Origin: Amorphoplanes digitatis
GTDB taxonomy: Bacteria > Actinomycetota > Actinomycetes > Mycobacteriales > Micromonosporaceae
Reading direction: 5' to 3'
Assembly (NCBI RefSeq): GCF_014205335.1
Contig: NZ_JACHNH010000001.1
Coordinates: 4,210,501-4,274,500, forward strand
DNA: 64,000 nucleotides
This document shows positions 32,929 to 43,500 of the stretch, one piece after another (position 1 is the first letter of the stretch; every line of letters begins with the position of its first letter). The translations under genes were made by a program, and so were the position numbers. The notes under the pieces were generated by a model, which was given only the letters and a program-made list of their open reading frames with translations, was not told the origin of the DNA and did no database searches.

Positions 32929-34715
32929 TCGCGCTGCGCTTCTACCGCCTTCTGCCCAAGAGCCACCGGCTGCGGATGATCGAGGCGCTGCCGCCGCACC
33001 GGCAGCTGTGGCTGGTCCGCCGCCTCACCCGCCAGCGCAGCCTGCGGGCCGCGGCCCGGCCCGGCGCCCTCGTCAAGGCGCGTGACGCCGGCCGTACCGT
33101 GCGTGCGCGGGTGGCGGTCGACATGACGCCCGCCGCGGCCTGGAAGCGCAACCTCGACGCGGTCACCGCCGTGCTCGACGGCGCCGGCATCGACTACTTC
33201 TGTGTCCGCCCGATGAGCAACGCGCACAGCGCGGTCGCCGTACACCGGCGGGACCGGGAGCGGACCCTCGCCGCCCTGACCGCCGACGCCGGGCTCTCCG
33301 GCGCCGAGATCCGCACCGGCGAGGTGTCCGACGCGGGCTTCCGCCAGCACCGGCTCGGCAAGACCGGGATCCAGGTCTACTTCTGCGTCACCGACCCGCA
33401 CGCCACCACCGTGCTCGGCAGCGGCTCGGCCTGCGAGATCGAGTTCTGGCGCACGGCACGGGGCGTCGACGGCGCGCCCGACTCCATCAAGGCGCCCCGC
33501 GGCAACCGGGTCGCGGCGACGCTGCCGGCGGCGGCCGAGTACCGGCAGGTGCCGCCGATCGCCCTCAGCGAGCTGATGCCGGCCACCGAGGACGGGCCGC
33601 GCTACCGCACCCGCTCGGAGTTCGCCGAGGCGCCGGCCGAGAGCGTCCGCTTCCCCATCGACGTGGTCTACACCTGGGTCGACGGCAACGACCCGGACTG
33701 GGTGCAGCGCAAGAACGCGGCGCTCGCGGCCATGGGCCAGCAGCAGATCAACACCATCGCCACCAACCAGTCGCGCTTCATCAGCCGCGACGAGCTGAAG
33801 TACTCGCTGCGCTCGATCGCCACGTTCGCGCCGTGGGTCCGACGGATCTTCCTGGTCACCGACGACCAGGTCCCGCCGTGGCTGGACGACTCGGACCCGC
33901 GGCTCACCGTGGTGCCGCACCGCGAGCTGTTCGGCGACACCGGCGTGCTGCCGACGTTCAACTCGCACGCGATCGAGTCGCGCCTGCACCGCATCCCCGG
34001 TCTGGCGGAGCACTTCATCTACTTCAACGACGACATGTTCGTCGGCCGGCCGGTGCCGCCGACCGCGTTCTTCCACGCCAACGGGATCGCCAAGTTCTTC
34101 CAGTCGACCGCCCAGCTCGAGGCCGGCCCGGCGACCGTCTTCGACGCGCCGGTCACCGCGGCGGGCAAGAACAACCGGGAGTTCATCCGGAAGTTCTTCG
34201 AGCGCACCGTCACGCAGAAGATGCAGCACGTGCCGTACCCGTTGCAGAAGAGCGTGCTCGAGGAGATCGAGAAGTGGCTGCCGGAGGAGGTCGGTGAGAC
34301 CGCGCGGCACCAGTTCCGTCACCCGGACGACCTGTCGATCCCGTCGTCGCTCCAGCACTACTGGGCCTACCTGACCCAGCGGGCGGTGCCGGGCAGCATC
34401 AAGTACACCTACGCCGACCTGGCGCACGCCTCCACGCCGGTGCAGCTCGCCTTCCTGCTGGCCCGCCGGCACTGCGACGTCTTCTGCCTCAACGACACCG
34501 ACTCGGCCGCGGTGGCCCTGACGGAACAGGCGGCGATGCTCGCCGACTTCCTGCCGCAGTACTTCCCGTTCCGGTCGCCGTTCGAGCTGCCCGACGAGGT
34601 GGCCGAGGAGCGCGCCCGGTTCAGCGCGACGGAGCTCGCCCGCGCCGCTCAGGCCGAGCGGACCCGGCTGCCGGAGCAGCGCGTGCCCGACGCGGGCGTA
34701 CTGATCCAAGACTGA
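32925..34715 (+). CDS. Stealth-family sugar-phosphate transferase
   Basis: A 596-residue protein of the Stealth family, D-hexose-1-phosphate transferases that build phosphodiester-linked cell-surface polysaccharides. All four conserved regions are present: CR1 IDVVYTWVDGNDPDW (about 246-260), CR2 RFISRDELKYSLRSI (about 285-299), CR3 LPTFNSHAIESRLH with YFNDDMFVG, and CR4 CDVFCLNDT near the end. An N-terminal domain (about 70-180, IDYFCVRPMSNAHSAVAV) recurs in the GT4-Stealth fusion at 37760. An in-frame ATG at 32871 would lengthen it. It heads the glycopolymer operon. Confidence 0.9.
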   Translation: MIALRFYRLLPKSHRLRMIEALPPHRQLWLVRRLTRQRSLRAAARPGALVKARDAGRTVRARVAVDMTPAAAWKRNLDAVTAVLDGAGIDYFCVRPMSNAHSAVAVHRRDRERTLAALTADAGLSGAEIRTGEVSDAGFRQHRLGKTGIQVYFCVTDPHATTVLGSGSACEIEFWRTARGVDGAPDSIKAPRGNRVAATLPAAAEYRQVPPIALSELMPATEDGPRYRTRSEFAEAPAESVRFPIDVVYTWVDGNDPDWVQRKNAALAAMGQQQINTIATNQSRFISRDELKYSLRSIATFAPWVRRIFLVTDDQVPPWLDDSDPRLTVVPHRELFGDTGVLPTFNSHAIESRLHRIPGLAEHFIYFNDDMFVGRPVPPTAFFHANGIAKFFQSTAQLEAGPATVFDAPVTAAGKNNREFIRKFFERTVTQKMQHVPYPLQKSVLEEIEKWLPEEVGETARHQFRHPDDLSIPSSLQHYWAYLTQRAVPGSIKYTYADLAHASTPVQLAFLLARRHCDVFCLNDTDSAAVALTEQAAMLADFLPQYFPFRSPFELPDEVAEERARFSATELARAAQAERTRLPEQRVPDAGVLIQD

Positions 34716-34786
34716 TCGCGGAATGTGACCGCCGCGGCGCCGATCCGGCCGGACGGCGCCGGCGACCCTGCCTAGGAGAATGACCG

Positions 34787-36793
34787 TTGTTGCAGCTCGG
34801 GCGCAAAGTGCTTGGCCGATCCACGAAGGCGTGGGCGGCGGGTACGCACGTGCAGATCGTCGCGCACTGCGACGACGACCTGTACTTCATGAATCCGGCC
34901 CTGCACCACGCGATCAGCGCCGGCGCGCCGATCACGTCGGTCTACCTGACGGCGGGCGAGGCCGACGGGCGCAACGTCGCCTACGGCGTGCCCGACCGCA
35001 GCAGCCACCCGGTCGACCACGCCGGGTACGCGGCGGCGCGGCGCAACGGCATCCGGTCGGCGTACGCCGAGATGGCCACCGGTGACCGGGACAGCCCGTG
35101 GCGCACCGAGCCGGCCCGCTACGCGGGCGTGAACGTCGACGTGGCGGTCCTCATCGCCGTGCCGCGGATCCGGCTGGTCTTCGTCAGCCTCGTGGGCCAG
35201 GAGGCCGCGACGGCGGGCGACCCGCCGCAGGCCATCGACTCGCTCTGGACCGGGGAGATCCCCGCCCTGGCGACGCTGGTGCCCACCGGCGGCGCGGTCA
35301 CCCGCAAGCAGAAGGTTTCCCGGGACGGCCTGCTCGACCTGTTGCAGGAGATCCTCGCCGAGGCGCGGCCGACGGTGGTGCGGATCATGGACCCGGACCC
35401 CGACCACAAGACCTACGACCGCGGCGAGATCACCTACTCCGACCACGCCGGGCACACCGCGGCGGCGCACTTCGCGCTGCACGCGGTCCGCCGCTTCGAG
35501 CGCAGCAACGGCCGGTTCCCGCTGGTCGAGAGCTACCGCGGCTACTACAACCGGCACTGGCCGCGGAACCTGACCGAGGCGGCGTTCGCCACCAAGCGGC
35601 AGATCCTCGACACGTACGGCGGCACGCACGGCGACCGCACCGCGGAGATCGGCTGCGGCGACTACCTGGTCGGCGACCAGGCACACACCACCGGTTACGG
35701 GCAGAGCACCACCCAGCGGTACCCGGGCAGCGCCTCCTGGCTGCGCCTGCAACCGAACGGCCGGCTCGCGGCGTTCGCCGTGATCGCCGGCGACGTCCAC
35801 CTGTGGCAGGAGACCAAGCCGGGCGCCCGGACCTGGACCGAGCCGGTCCGGCTCGGCGGCGGCGACCTCGCGCCGCACCTCGACGTGGTCGCCGGGCCGG
35901 ACGGGCGCCTGCACCTCGTCGGCGTGCGGCAGCCGCTCACGCCGTCGCCGCGCGGGCAGCACCGGACCCTCGTGGTGGCGTCGCAGGCCGAGCCGAACGG
36001 ATCGTTCGGCGGCTGGACCGAGCTGGGCAACCCGGCCGGCCGGTCGGCGGACCGCACGCTGCGGATGCGCGAGATGGGCATGCCGGTCGCCGCCGTGCGC
36101 CCGGACGGGATGCTCCAGGTCTTCGTCCGTAACTTCGGGCGCGGGGTGAGCAGCCGCACGCAGACCGGCCCGAAGAGCTGGGGCCCGTGGTCGGACCTGG
36201 GCGGGTCGCGGGTCCAGGAGGGACTGGCGGTCGCCACCGGCCGCAGTGGACGGCTCAGCCTGTTCGCCGGCACCAACAACAGCGTGCTGGTGTGGAACCA
36301 GGAGGAGGACGGCTCGTTCGCGCCGCCCGCCGCCCTGCTGCGCCGCGAGGCCACCGGTCCCGTCTCGGTCGCGCGGGAGCACGACGGCCGTCTGCTCCTT
36401 GTCTACCGGGCGGGCGGGCACGGCGAGGTCACCATCCTGCGGCAGGCCCGGGAGGGCGCCTGGCCGACCGTTCCGGCGGTCATCGACGGCGAGGGCGGCT
36501 TCGGCCCGGTCGCTGCGTTCTCCGCGCCGGGCAAGGACGGCGAGACGCTGCTGGCCCACCGCAACGACCAGGGGACGCTGAGCGTGTCGCGCCAGCCGAC
36601 CGGCAAGGGCATGTCCCAGTCGTGGTCGGCCGCGGGCGCGATGTTCGTGCGCACGCCCGCGATCGCCACCGACGCGGCCGCCCGCTTCGTGATCGCCGCG
36701 CTCGGTGTCGACGGAGTTCTGCGGGTCGCCCGCGGCTCCGACGACTTCAGCGAGTGGGTCGCCCTGCCGTCGGCGGGAGCCGCCGGTGTCTGA
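34787..36793 (+). CDS. PIG-L-type deacetylase fused to a beta-propeller domain
   Basis: A 668-residue protein. Residues 20-300 form a PIG-L/LmbE deacetylase domain with the zinc motif AHCDDD (His27, Asp29, Asp30) and the second-site histidines in DHAGHTAAAH. The C-terminal half (about 310-660) is beta-rich with repeated LAVATGRSGRLSLF and PVAAVRPDGMLQVFVRN blocks, like tectonin or sialidase-type propellers that bind glycans. There is no signal peptide. It probably deacetylates an N-acetyl-sugar precursor or polymer made by the Stealth proteins. The TTG at 34787 is placed by an AGGAG eight bases upstream. Confidence 0.85.
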   Translation: MLQLGRKVLGRSTKAWAAGTHVQIVAHCDDDLYFMNPALHHAISAGAPITSVYLTAGEADGRNVAYGVPDRSSHPVDHAGYAAARRNGIRSAYAEMATGDRDSPWRTEPARYAGVNVDVAVLIAVPRIRLVFVSLVGQEAATAGDPPQAIDSLWTGEIPALATLVPTGGAVTRKQKVSRDGLLDLLQEILAEARPTVVRIMDPDPDHKTYDRGEITYSDHAGHTAAAHFALHAVRRFERSNGRFPLVESYRGYYNRHWPRNLTEAAFATKRQILDTYGGTHGDRTAEIGCGDYLVGDQAHTTGYGQSTTQRYPGSASWLRLQPNGRLAAFAVIAGDVHLWQETKPGARTWTEPVRLGGGDLAPHLDVVAGPDGRLHLVGVRQPLTPSPRGQHRTLVVASQAEPNGSFGGWTELGNPAGRSADRTLRMREMGMPVAAVRPDGMLQVFVRNFGRGVSSRTQTGPKSWGPWSDLGGSRVQEGLAVATGRSGRLSLFAGTNNSVLVWNQEEDGSFAPPAALLRREATGPVSVAREHDGRLLLVYRAGGHGEVTILRQAREGAWPTVPAVIDGEGGFGPVAAFSAPGKDGETLLAHRNDQGTLSVSRQPTGKGMSQSWSAAGAMFVRTPAIATDAAARFVIAALGVDGVLRVARGSDDFSEWVALPSAGAAGV

Positions 36794-37763
36794 CATGGCA
36801 TTGCACGCCAGGGCGCTGCGCCGGCTGCGGCGGATGCGGAGCGTGCGGCAGGTGGTGGTCCGGCTCGACTCGCCGGCCCGCGCCATCAGCCGGGCGATGC
36901 GGCGCGGTCCGGCGGTGACCGCGCGCTACGCGGCGGTGCTGGACGGGCGCACGCTCAACGTGGAGTTCCCGGTGCCGGGACGGGCCGCGGACGTCAGCTC
37001 CGCGGCCCTGCGCGTCGTGCGCGGCAGCACCGTCCGCTCCGTACCGGCGCGGGTCCGCTCGGGTACCGACGGCGCCTGCTCCCTGGCCGCGACCGTGCTG
37101 CTGGCCGAGGGCCCGGACGGGCTGGACCTGCGGCCCGGATCGCCGTGGCTGCTCGAGGCGGTCGTGCACACCGCCGCCGGCACGACGTCGTACGCCGTGC
37201 TGACCGGCGAGCAGGACACGCCGGAGGCGGGCCCGACGCTCGCCGCCCCGCCCGACGCCGTCACCGGACGCCGGTACCAGGTCCGCACCACCCGCTCGGG
37301 CCGGCTGTGCCTGGCCGTGCTCGCCCCGGAGCCGACCGCCGAGGTCGCCGTGATCGACGTCGACTGGCTGGGCGCCGGCCTGCGCGTGCGGCTGCTCGGC
37401 TGCGACGGCCCGGTCTCCGCCGTGGAGTTCACCGCGCGTACCGGCGAGGGCCGGGTGCGTGCCGCCGCCGTCGCGACCCGCGACGGCGCGAAGTGCGACC
37501 TCCCGCTGCGCGACCTGGCCCGCACCGGTGGCGCCAAGGAGACCTTCTTCGACGTGCACCTGCGTGCCGGCAAGCGCCGGCTGCGGGCCGGCCGTTACCT
37601 GCACGACGTGGTGAACCCCAAGCCCGTGCTGGTGCCGCCGGCCGGGATCGTCTGGGTCGCACCGGGCCTGTCGGTGAGCGTGCGCCCGTACTACACCCCG
37701 GCCGGCAACCTCACCCTTGCCTGCCGCCCCATCGGTCTTCTCACCTCGAACGGCGAATCATGA
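36786..37763 (+). CDS. Unknown protein of the glycopolymer operon
   Basis: A 325-residue protein without signal peptide. The N-terminus is strongly basic (LRRLRRMRSVRQVVVR), and the remainder looks like several beta-sandwich repeats (LNVEFPVPGRAADVSSAALR, LCLAVLAPEPTAEVAVIDVD, GIVWVAPGLSVSVRPYYT). I do not recognise the family; similar proteins accompany glycosyltransferases in glycopolymer loci. The GTG at 36786 overlaps the end of the PIG-L gene (GGGAG SD), and the stop overlaps the fusion gene by ATGA. Confidence 0.75.
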   Translation: MSDMALHARALRRLRRMRSVRQVVVRLDSPARAISRAMRRGPAVTARYAAVLDGRTLNVEFPVPGRAADVSSAALRVVRGSTVRSVPARVRSGTDGACSLAATVLLAEGPDGLDLRPGSPWLLEAVVHTAAGTTSYAVLTGEQDTPEAGPTLAAPPDAVTGRRYQVRTTRSGRLCLAVLAPEPTAEVAVIDVDWLGAGLRVRLLGCDGPVSAVEFTARTGEGRVRAAAVATRDGAKCDLPLRDLARTGGAKETFFDVHLRAGKRRLRAGRYLHDVVNPKPVLVPPAGIVWVAPGLSVSVRPYYTPAGNLTLACRPIGLLTSNGES

Positions 37764-40585
37764 AAATCACCTTCCTGCTCACCTGGGGCGACGCGATGGG
37801 CGGCACCGAGCGTGCCGTGCTGCGCCAGGCGAACTGGCTCGCCGCGCGGCACGACGTCGAGGTGCTCAGCGTGTTCCGCACCCGGGACACCCCGGCGTTC
37901 GCGGTCGACCCGCGGGTGCGGATGACCTACCTGGTGGACACCCGTGAGTCCCTGCACCGCCCGGCCGGGCGGGAGCTGAGCGACGAGGTCTGCCGGGTCC
38001 TGTCCGCGACGCCGAGCGAGCTCGTGCGCCCGGAGTGGGAGCAGGCGTTCACCCGGCTCGCCGACCTCGAGCTGGAGCGGGTGCTGCGCGAGTGCACCTC
38101 GGACATCGTGGTGTCCACCACCCCGGCGCTGATGGCCGTGATGACCGAGCTGGTGCCGCGCCGGGTCGTCACCGTGCACCAGGAGCACCGGGTCGCCGAG
38201 CTGCGCGGCTCCTCGGGCAACCCGCTGAAGCTCTTCTCCGCGCGGCTCGACGCGGTCGTGCTGCTCTCCGAGCCGACCCGCAACTGGTTCGCGTCCCTGT
38301 TCGGCGCGGCCGCGCCGCGCCTGGCGATCATCCCCAACTCGATCGACGACGGGTACCGGCCCCGCTCCAGCCGCACCAACCCGACGATCGTGATGGCGGG
38401 CCGGCTGACCGGCGAGAAGCAGTTCGGGCACGCCATCACCGCCTTCGCGCAGCTCGCCGCCGACCACCCGGACTGGTGCCTGCGCATCTTCGGCGACGGT
38501 GCCCGCCGCGAGCTGGAGAACCAGATCGTCGGGCTCGGCCTCGGCGAGCAGGTGCAGCTCATGGGCTCCACCACCACCATCGACAACGAATGGGCCAAGG
38601 CCGCGATCGCGATGGTCACCTCGCGGGTGGAGTCGTTCGGCCTGACGATCGTCGAGGCGATGGCGGCCGCGGTGCCGGTCGTCTCGTACGACTGCCCGAA
38701 CGGACCGCGGGAGATCATCGAGTCGGAGAAGACCGGCCTGCTCGTCGCGCCGAACAACACCGACGCCCTGGCCGCCGCGCTCCGCCGGCTCATCGAGGAC
38801 GAGGAGCTGCGGCACGGCATGGGCGAGCGGGCCGCCACGGCGGTCGAGCGCTTCGCGCCGGACGTGGTGATGGCCCGGTGGGAGGAGCTGTACGCCGAGC
38901 TGCTCACCGGCCGGGAGAACCCCAACTGGGCGGAACGGCGCACCTTCGCCCTCGCGCTGCACCAGGCGCAGAGCACCGACGCGGGCGTGGTGACCGAGGA
39001 GTCCGCCGAGGAGTTCGCCGCGCCGGACGTCGCCGCCTGGACCGCCGCGACCCAGGAACTGCACCCGGATCTGGTGTGGAGCCGCGGCCAGCTGACCAGG
39101 ATCCGCGACGACATGGCCCCGTACGAGACCGCGCGGGCCAACCTCGATCTCACCGTCGCCGCGCTCGAGGCCGCGGAGATCGACTACTTCCTGGTACGCC
39201 AGGACACGCCGACCTACCGGGTCGCCGTCCGCGAGGAGCGGCGGGAGGCGGCGCTGGCCGCGATCGCCCGCACCACGCACGACCGCCCCGCCTACGTCGA
39301 GGGCTTCGACGTGCGCCACCGCACCCTGGGCAACTGGCCGGCGGCGCTGAGCGACACCGTCGAGCAGCTGCGCACCGCCGCCTCCGTCCGGATCTTCGAG
39401 CCGGTGATCACCACCAGCCACACCATGCGGATCGGCGCCATCTACGGATGCGAGCTGGAGTTCTGGACGCCGTCCGAGGACGGCACCGAGCTGGCCGGGC
39501 CGGCGCCGACGCTGGCCGGCAACCCGCTGGCCGCGTCCTCGCTGACGCCCGCGCACATCACGATCGCCGACCGGACGTACCGGACGGTCGAGCCGTTCAC
39601 CCGCCGGCTCGTCAGCGACCTCACGTTCGGGGTCGACGCCGTGTACACCTGGGTGGACGGCGACGACCCGGCGTGGCTGGAGCGCAAGCGGGCCGCGCTC
39701 GGCGAAGGCTACACCGGCGGCGGGGCCGACCAGGGCCGGGCGCGTTTCCAGAGCCGCGACGAGCTGCGCTACTCGCTGCGCTCCATCGACCTCTTCGCGC
39801 CGTGGATCGACAAGATCTGGATCGTCACGGACCGGCAGGTACCCGACTGGCTCGACGTCGACCACCCCCGGATCAGGATCGTCGACCACCGCGAGATCTT
39901 CGCCGAGCCGGCACACCTGCCGACGTTCAACTCGCACGCCATCGAGACCCAGCTGCACCACATCGAGGGCCTGTCCGAGCAGTTCCTCTACCTCAACGAC
40001 GACGTGTTCTTCGGCCGGCTGCTCGGCCCGAACGCGTTCTTCAACGCCGGCGGCCTGCCGCGCACGTTCGCCAGCCGGACCCAGATCCCGCTGTCGCCGA
40101 CCGGCGACGACGAGGCGTTCGCGGTGGCCGCCCGCAACAACCGGGCGCTGCTCGAGCAGGCGTACGGGCGCACCCTCATGCACGGCTTCCTGCACACCCC
40201 GCACGCGCACCGGCGCAGCACCCTCGCCGCCATCGAGGCGGAGTTCCCGGACTCGGTGCGGCAGACCGCGGGCAACCGCACCCGCTCCGCGACGGACGTC
40301 TCCATGCTCTCGTCGCTGGCGCACCACTACGGGCTGATCACCGGGCGGGCCGTCGAGGGCGGCATCCGCTGCGGCTTCGTCAACGTCGGCCTCGAGGAGC
40401 AGCACCCCCGGCTCCGGGCGCTGTTGCAGCGCCGCAACCAGGACGTGTTCTGCCTCAACGACTACCACGACGGCGACGTGCCGCAGGAGGACCAGGAACG
40501 GATCATCGAGGCCTTCCTGACGGCGTACTTCCCGATCCCCAGCCGGTTCGAGAAGGGCAGCGAGCGCAACCGCCTCACGCCGTGA
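37760..40585 (+). CDS. GT4 glycosyltransferase - Stealth phosphotransferase fusion
   Basis: A 941-residue bifunctional protein. Residues 1-395 are a GT-B, GT4-type glycosyltransferase: KITFLLTWGDAMGGTERAV at the start, IVMAGRLTGEKQF, and the EX7E-like VESFGLTIVEAMAAAVPVVS. Residues about 455-941 are a complete Stealth module, with CR1 VDAVYTWVDGDDPAW (about 624), CR2 RFQSRDELRYSLRSI, CR3 LPTFNSHAIETQLHH and CR4 NQDVFCLNDYHDGD. One chain could add a sugar and then a sugar-1-phosphate alternately, as bifunctional capsule polymerases do. It is the last gene of the operon, coupled by ATGA. Confidence 0.9.
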   Translation: MKITFLLTWGDAMGGTERAVLRQANWLAARHDVEVLSVFRTRDTPAFAVDPRVRMTYLVDTRESLHRPAGRELSDEVCRVLSATPSELVRPEWEQAFTRLADLELERVLRECTSDIVVSTTPALMAVMTELVPRRVVTVHQEHRVAELRGSSGNPLKLFSARLDAVVLLSEPTRNWFASLFGAAAPRLAIIPNSIDDGYRPRSSRTNPTIVMAGRLTGEKQFGHAITAFAQLAADHPDWCLRIFGDGARRELENQIVGLGLGEQVQLMGSTTTIDNEWAKAAIAMVTSRVESFGLTIVEAMAAAVPVVSYDCPNGPREIIESEKTGLLVAPNNTDALAAALRRLIEDEELRHGMGERAATAVERFAPDVVMARWEELYAELLTGRENPNWAERRTFALALHQAQSTDAGVVTEESAEEFAAPDVAAWTAATQELHPDLVWSRGQLTRIRDDMAPYETARANLDLTVAALEAAEIDYFLVRQDTPTYRVAVREERREAALAAIARTTHDRPAYVEGFDVRHRTLGNWPAALSDTVEQLRTAASVRIFEPVITTSHTMRIGAIYGCELEFWTPSEDGTELAGPAPTLAGNPLAASSLTPAHITIADRTYRTVEPFTRRLVSDLTFGVDAVYTWVDGDDPAWLERKRAALGEGYTGGGADQGRARFQSRDELRYSLRSIDLFAPWIDKIWIVTDRQVPDWLDVDHPRIRIVDHREIFAEPAHLPTFNSHAIETQLHHIEGLSEQFLYLNDDVFFGRLLGPNAFFNAGGLPRTFASRTQIPLSPTGDDEAFAVAARNNRALLEQAYGRTLMHGFLHTPHAHRRSTLAAIEAEFPDSVRQTAGNRTRSATDVSMLSSLAHHYGLITGRAVEGGIRCGFVNVGLEEQHPRLRALLQRRNQDVFCLNDYHDGDVPQEDQERIIEAFLTAYFPIPSRFEKGSERNRLTP

Positions 40586-40588
40586 CGC

Positions 40589-43500
40589 TCAGTGCGGCGT
40601 CGTCCCGGACGACTGCCGCCGGTCGATGATCGAGCGGATCTCCTCGGCCTCCGGCGCGCCGATCTCGGCGTAGCGGCTCCAGGCCTGCGCCCAGTGCCGC
40701 CCGGCGGCGTCCGCGTCGCCGAGCGTCTCGGCGACCCGGGCCAGGCCCGCGTGCGCCCGGCCCCACTCGTACCGGTCGCCGATCTCCCGCGCCAGGGCGA
40801 GCGCCGCCAGGTGCTCGTCCCGGCCGTGCTTCGGCTGCCCGGTCGTGGTGAGGACCTCGCCGAGGCTGTTGGTGGCGCGGGTCTCACCGGCCCGCTCGCC
40901 GAGCTGCCGGAAGATCTCCAGCGCCTCGCGCAGGAAGACGGTGTCGTGGGTGCTCGCGCCCAGGCCGTCGAGCGCCAGCGCCGTGCCGGCGCGTTCATTG
41001 GTACGCCGGAAGATCTCCAGCGCCGCGCGGTGGCAGCGCACGGCCCGCCGGACGTCGCGCTGGCGCCGCGCCACGTCGCCGAGGCTGACCAGCGCGTACC
41101 CCTCGCCGACCGGATCGCCGATGCGGCGGCAGATCCGGACCGCCTCGCTCAGGTAGGCCGCCGCCTGCTCGTCGCGCCCCTGACGCCGGTACACCTGGCC
41201 CAGGTTGCCGAGCGCCCGGGCCTCCGCGGCCCGGTCGCCGGTGAGCCGGCACAGCGCCAGCGCCTCCTGCAGCCGTTCGGCGGCCTCGTCGTAGCGGCCC
41301 CGCCACTGGTCGACGTGGCCGAGGTTGCCCAGCGCCCGCGCCTCGGCCGCGTGGTCGCCGCAGGACCGGGCCAGCTCGACCGCGCGCCGCAGCAGCCCGT
41401 CCGCCTGCTCGTAGTGGCCCTGCTGCACGTCCATGACCGCCACGTTGGTCAGCAGCTGCGCCTCGGCGGCGAGGTCGCCGCTGAGCCGCGCGGCCCGCAC
41501 CGCGTGCTCGTGCATGGCGACCGCCTCGGGGTAGTGGCCGCCGCTCTCCAGGTAGCGCAGCAGGGCGAGGGTGAGCCGGACGGCGTGCCCGGGCCGGCCG
41601 TGGGTCGCCGCGTGCGCGACGAGGGCCACCAGGCCGGCGCGCTCGCGGTCCAGCCAGGACTGTGCGCCCGCGCCGTCGCCGACCGGCGGCACCGGCGACT
41701 CCGGCCGATCGACCCGGGCCCGGCGGTGCTGCTCGGCCGGGTAGAGCGTGTCCATCGCCTCGGCCGCGGTGAACAGCGTCGCGTCGAAGAGCCGGTCGAG
41801 GGCGGCCGCCCCGTCGCCGTCACCGATCTCGGCATTCAGGTTCACCGCGTACGCCCGCAGCAGGTCGTGCAGCGTGAACCGGTCGGCGGCGGCCTGCTGG
41901 ACCAGGTGTGCGCGGGCCAGCACCTCCAGCAGGTCGCCGGCCTCGGCGACGCCGGTGCCCAGCAGCGCGGCGGCCGAGTAGCCCGCGATGTCCGGACCGG
42001 GTGTCAGGCCGAGCAGCCGGAAGGCGCGCGCGGCCGCCGGCGAGAGCTGCCGGTACGACCAGGAGAAGACGGCGCGGACCCCGGTCTGCGGGTCACCGCC
42101 GGCGTTGAGCAGCTCCAGCCGGCGGCCCTCGTCGGCGAGCTCGGCAACCAGGTCCCGCAGCGGCACCCCGGGCCGCCCCGCCGCCAGCTCCGCGGCGACC
42201 CGCAGCGCCAGCGGCAGCCGGGCGCACCGGCCGATCAGGTCGTCGGCGGCCGCCGGGTCGTCACGCACCCGGTCGCCGATCAGCCGGGTGATCAGGATCA
42301 GCGCCTCGTCGCGGGGCAGCAGCGGGACGACGAGCCGGCCCGCGCCGTGCCGGGCGACCAGGCCCGGCAGGGTGTCCCGGCTGGTGATCACCACCGCGCA
42401 GCTCGCCGTGCCGGGCAGCAACGGCCGCAGCTGGTCGACCGACGCGGCGTTGTCCAGCACGACGAGCATCCGGCGGCCGTCCAGCAGGCTCCGGTACGCG
42501 GCGGCCCGCTCGTCCCGCGCCGCCGGGATGTCGCCGCTGGCCATGCCCAGCGCGCGCAGGAACCCGGCGAGCGCGTCCTCCGGCGTCATCGGCTGCTCGG
42601 TGTCGTAGCCGCGCAGGTTCACGTACAGCTGGCCGTCGGGGAACCGGGGGCGGGCCCGGTGCGCCCACCGCACCGCCAGCGCCGTCTTGCCGACGCCCGC
42701 CATGCCCGAGACCGCCGAGATGACCACGGCCGTGAGCTGCTCGTCGTCCTCGGTGACGAGCAGGTCGAGGGCGGCGAGCTCCTCCTCGCGCCCGGTGAAG
42801 CCCGGCACGTCGGCGGGGAGCTGGGCGGGCGTCGGCCGCGCCGGCGCCGGGGGAGCCGGGCGCGCCGCCGGTGCCGGCGCGGCGTCGGCGTCGCCCGGTT
42901 CCCGCAGCAGGTCCGCGTGCGCGGCGGTCAGCGCCGGACCGGGATCGACCCCCAGCTCGTCGGCGAGCCGCCGCCGCGTGTCGTGGAACGTCGCGAACGC
43001 CTTCGCCCGGCGGCCGGCCGCGGCGTACGCGCGGATCAGGCGGGCCTGCCCGGCCTCGTCCAGCGGCTGGGCCGCCGCCGCCTCCTCCAGGGCCGGCAGC
43101 GCCTCGGACACCGCGCCCAGCGTGATCATGAGTTCGCCGTAGCGGCCGAGCGCGGCACGCCGCTCCTCGGCCAGGGCGACGACCTTCGGATGCCCGGCGA
43201 GCAGCGGCACGTCCATCAGCGGCGCGCCGTGCCACTGCCCCAGCGCCTCGGCGAACAGCTCGGCCGCGGCCCGCGGGTCCCCGTTCTGCCGGGCCGTCGC
43301 GGCCTCGGCGAGCAGCTGCCGGAAGCGCAGGAGGTCCAGGTTGTCGGCCGAGACCCGCAGGGCGTACCCGTCGCCGACGCGGGGCAGGCGGGCGCTGTGC
43401 GAGCGGGAGGTCCGCCCGGGCTCCAGCATCCGGCGCAGGTGCTTGACGTGGGTCTGAATGATGTTGGCCGCGCTCTGCGGTGGACGGTCGGCCCAGAGCG

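Noticed and set aside
37691..40468. Very long open frame antisense to the GT4-Stealth fusion
   Set aside because: It mirrors the codon-position GC bias of the real gene; the composition is Arg/Gly/Val/Leu-rich with no family motif. The same applies to long antisense frames opposite the SARP gene (40592-43708), GH3 gene (19291-21720), GH31 gene (25989-28016) and WD40 gene (16106-18220).
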